Shown piece after piece: positions 35,178-37,068 of a stretch of 37,068 nucleotides of DNA. The stretch is from the NCBI GenBank assembly GCA_963575745.1, contig CAUYUJ010008146.1, forward strand, positions 5,001-42,068, given 5' to 3'. Source of the stretch: Prorocentrum cordatum (Eukaryota > Sar > Dinophyceae > Prorocentrales > Prorocentraceae). A program made the translations under genes and the position numbers. A model generated the notes under the pieces. It was not told the origin of the DNA, made no database searches, and saw only the letters and a list, made by a program, of their open reading frames with translations. How positions within the stretch are numbered: position 1 is the stretch's first letter; each line of letters begins with the position of its first letter.

Positions 35178-35547
35178 ATTCGACTGCAGGGTATCATATG
35201 TTGGAAGGTCTTGTGGCAGTGATGGTAGCTGTTGTTGTAGATCCTACGAGACAAAAATGCTTGGATTTGCGAGATGTCGCAAAGGAGGGAAGGACACGCT
35301 TCGGGCCCGCTGCCGAGTGCTCTGTGCCTGGGCAGGGGTCCGGGCCCGACTCCTAGCACGCGAGCCTCTCCAAATACAGGTCCAAGCGGCCACCCTCGAT
35401 ATTTGGCTTTGGGGACGGGGCTGCTCGGCGGACGCATGTTTGATTGCATGGGCTTCTTCTGTCAGCAATATCCTCCCCCTTTCCGCTCCTTCGCCCTCCC
35501 CCATCACAAGGCACGTGCGCGCCACGCTGACGCAGCGGCGACGCCAG

Positions 35548-35692
35548 GGCGGGCGTGTAAGGTTGAGCTCCACCAGTTGCCTGAGTTTGCCCAGGTCGAT
35601 TGGCCTCGGTTGTCGAGCTGCGGCGACCGTTCAAGGCCAAACGATCCACGCGGCGTCGGGGACCAACGCCCGCGTCATCGCGACGTGAATCC
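35548..35692. repeat. Dispersed repeat R1, copy 2
   Basis: GGGCGTGTAAGGTTGAGCTC, then CAGTTGCC, CGACCGTTCAAGGCCAAACG and ATCCACGCGGCGTCGGGGAC-type text follow the order of 14386-14537. The palindromes seen there are broken here (GTTCAAGGCCAAAC). Confidence 0.55.
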
Positions 35693-35935
35693 GCAGCAAC
35701 GCGTCGCGATGGCCTCTCCGCCGACGTGGCACTGGTTTCGTGCCCTGGGCCTCCCGCCCGCGTCATCGCGACGTGAATCCGCAGCAATGCTTCGCGATGG
35801 CCTCTCCGCCGACGTGGCACTGGTTTCGCGCCCTGGGCCTCCCTCCCACGTCATCGCGACGTGAATCCGCAGCAGTGCTTCTCGATGGCTTCTCCTCCGA
35901 CGTGGCATTGATCTCGTGCCCTGGGCTCTCCTCTC
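35671..35935. repeat. Tandem repeat of 88 bases, three units
   Basis: CGTCATCGCGACGTGAATCC then GCAGCA recur at about 35673, 35761 and 35850, each followed by TCGCGATGGCCTCTCCGCCG and GTGGCACTGGTTTCG. It grows out of the right edge of repeat R1, copy 2. Confidence 0.85.
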
Positions 35936-36074
35936 GACCCGCTCCCGGGAGGAGAGCGAGGCCACGCCGCACGCGTCGTCGACGGATCGGAGGGAGTCCA
36001 GAGAGAGGGGGCGCGGAGGAGCGAGGAGGGAGCATGGAAGAGGTGTCCCCCTTACCCCCTCCCCTCGACTTTGG

Positions 36075-36282
36075 CGGGGTCCTCTTCCTCCTCCTCCTCC
36101 TCCTCCTCCTCCTCCTCCTCCTCCTCCTCCTCCTCCTCCTCCTCCCCTCCTCCTCCCCTTTCCTCCCCCTCACTCCTCCTCCTCCTCCTCCTCCTCCTCC
36201 TCCTCCTCCTCCTCCTCCTCCTCCTCCACCTCCTCCTCCACCCTCCTCCTCCTCCTCCTCCTCCTCCTCCCCTCCTCCTCCC
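36075..36282. repeat. TCC microsatellite
   Basis: CTCCTCCTC for about 200 bases with CCCC and CCACC interruptions. Confidence 0.95.
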
Positions 36283-36399
36283 ATGACCAGGCTTCTTCAC
36301 CCTGAGCTGCTCTTCCACTGTCCCAGGGTCGGGAAGCGGCCTCCCGAGGCCGGTGGCGTGGTCCCCCCTCTCGCGAGAGACATCCCCGACAGTCAAACA

Positions 36400-36838
36400 A
36401 AATGGGAGGAGGAACAGAAGGAGGACGGAGGAGGGAGGGAGGGAGAGAGGGAGGAGGGAGGGAGGGAGGGAGGGAGGGAGGGAGGGAGGGAGGGAGGGAG
36501 AAAGGAGAGAGGGTGGGAGGGAGGGAGGGAGGGAGGAGATGAGTAGGAGGAGGAGTAGAGGATTGAGGAGGAGGAAAACGGAGGAGGGACGGGGAGAAGG
36601 AAAGGAACGGAAGGGACGGAGTGGAAAGGAAAAGAAAGGAATGGAAGGAAGGGACGGAGTGAAAGGAAAGGAGGAGGAGGAGGAGAGGAGGAGGAAAGAG
36701 AGGAGGAGGAGAGGAGGGGAGGGATGAGGAGGAGGAGGGGAGGGGAGGAGGAGGAGAGGAAGGAGGACGGAGGAGGAGGAGGAGATGGATGGAGGAGGAG
36801 GAGGAGGAGGCGGAGGAGTGAGGGGGAAGAAAGGGGAG
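36400..36838. repeat. Polypurine tract, GGGA, GGA and GGAAAG repeats
   Basis: About 440 bases with very few pyrimidines: GGGAGGGA at 36435-36535, GGAAAGGAA near 36595-36670, GAGGAG elsewhere. With the TCC tract just upstream on the same strand, the two form an inverted purine-pyrimidine pair. Confidence 0.9.
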
Positions 36839-37068
36839 GAGCGAGGATCGAGGAGCCAGGCGGGGCTGTCGAACAGCCCTACGTCGCGCCTCGCCTGCGC
36901 ACCTCGGGCCAGGTCTACGGCCGAGGCGGCCCGCGCGGCAGGCCAGGGCGGGGGCGCAGAGCCGGCGCCCTGGGCGCACGCGGCGCCCGCCGGCGGCTCC
37001 GAGGCCCAGCGCAGCCCCGCCCCGCGTGGGGCCCGGTCGCGGGGCTGCAGGAGGAGGAGGAGGAGGAG
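36839..37068. other. GC-rich end of window, no gene recognised
   Basis: Very GC-rich DNA (GGCGCCCGCCGGCGGCTCC type) ending in a GGA tract that continues past the window. An exon is possible because composition resembles the coiled-coil gene, but no domain is visible. Confidence 0.35.

Overview
The window looks like nuclear DNA of a dinoflagellate, or a close relative with the same kind of genome. The evidence is one decayed 8.4-kb LINE-type retroelement with the protein style I know from dinoflagellate LINEs, one GC-rich coiled-coil gene, no operon logic, and a very large load of microsatellites, minisatellites, foldbacks and short inverted-repeat elements. The high GC would fit Prorocentrum-like genomes, but the species cannot be fixed from the sequence. 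No rRNA, credible tRNA, CRISPR array or spliced-leader gene was found.

Layout. 1-2460: GAT and CATA/CAGA microsatellites, a C-rich tract and one strong splice donor, with no recognised gene. 2465-10925: a LINE copy on the + strand. In order it carries ORF1 (C4 zinc ribbon plus coiled coil), an RNase H domain, an AP-type endonuclease, a reverse transcriptase, a C2H2 zinc finger, a methyltransferase-like domain and a C-terminal tail with polyproline and an RPA-binding-like motif. Stops and frame changes, several at homopolymer runs, break it into pieces; the last 2.6 kb is open. 10925-14750: pyrimidine tract, a diverged 90-bp satellite, 10-bp-phased repeats, a 201-bp foldback with two inner hairpins, an 840-bp TG tract and GC-rich DNA with paired hairpins. 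14750-23500: inverted-repeat elements, GGA tracts, weak coding relics near 16.5-17.6 kb, a minisatellite and a 1.2-kb array of the 90-bp satellite. 23973-26591: the one convincing host-type gene, an Ala/Arg/Glu-rich coiled-coil protein. 26600-37068: more short elements, AAC and TCC tracts, a palindrome cluster, a 410-430-bp tandem duplication and two weak coding fragments.

How it fits together. The retroelement supplies endonuclease, reverse transcriptase and RNase H for target-primed retrotransposition. The attached methyltransferase-like domain would act on DNA or RNA if it works. Its catalytic-type PC motif is hidden from the open frame between a 21-base G run and an 8-base C run. Most of the rest is non-autonomous: at least five families of short inverted-repeat elements occur, four of them in more than one copy here. 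One family has a 9-base target duplication and another TA-type ends. Nothing suggests that the coiled-coil gene and the retroelement work together.
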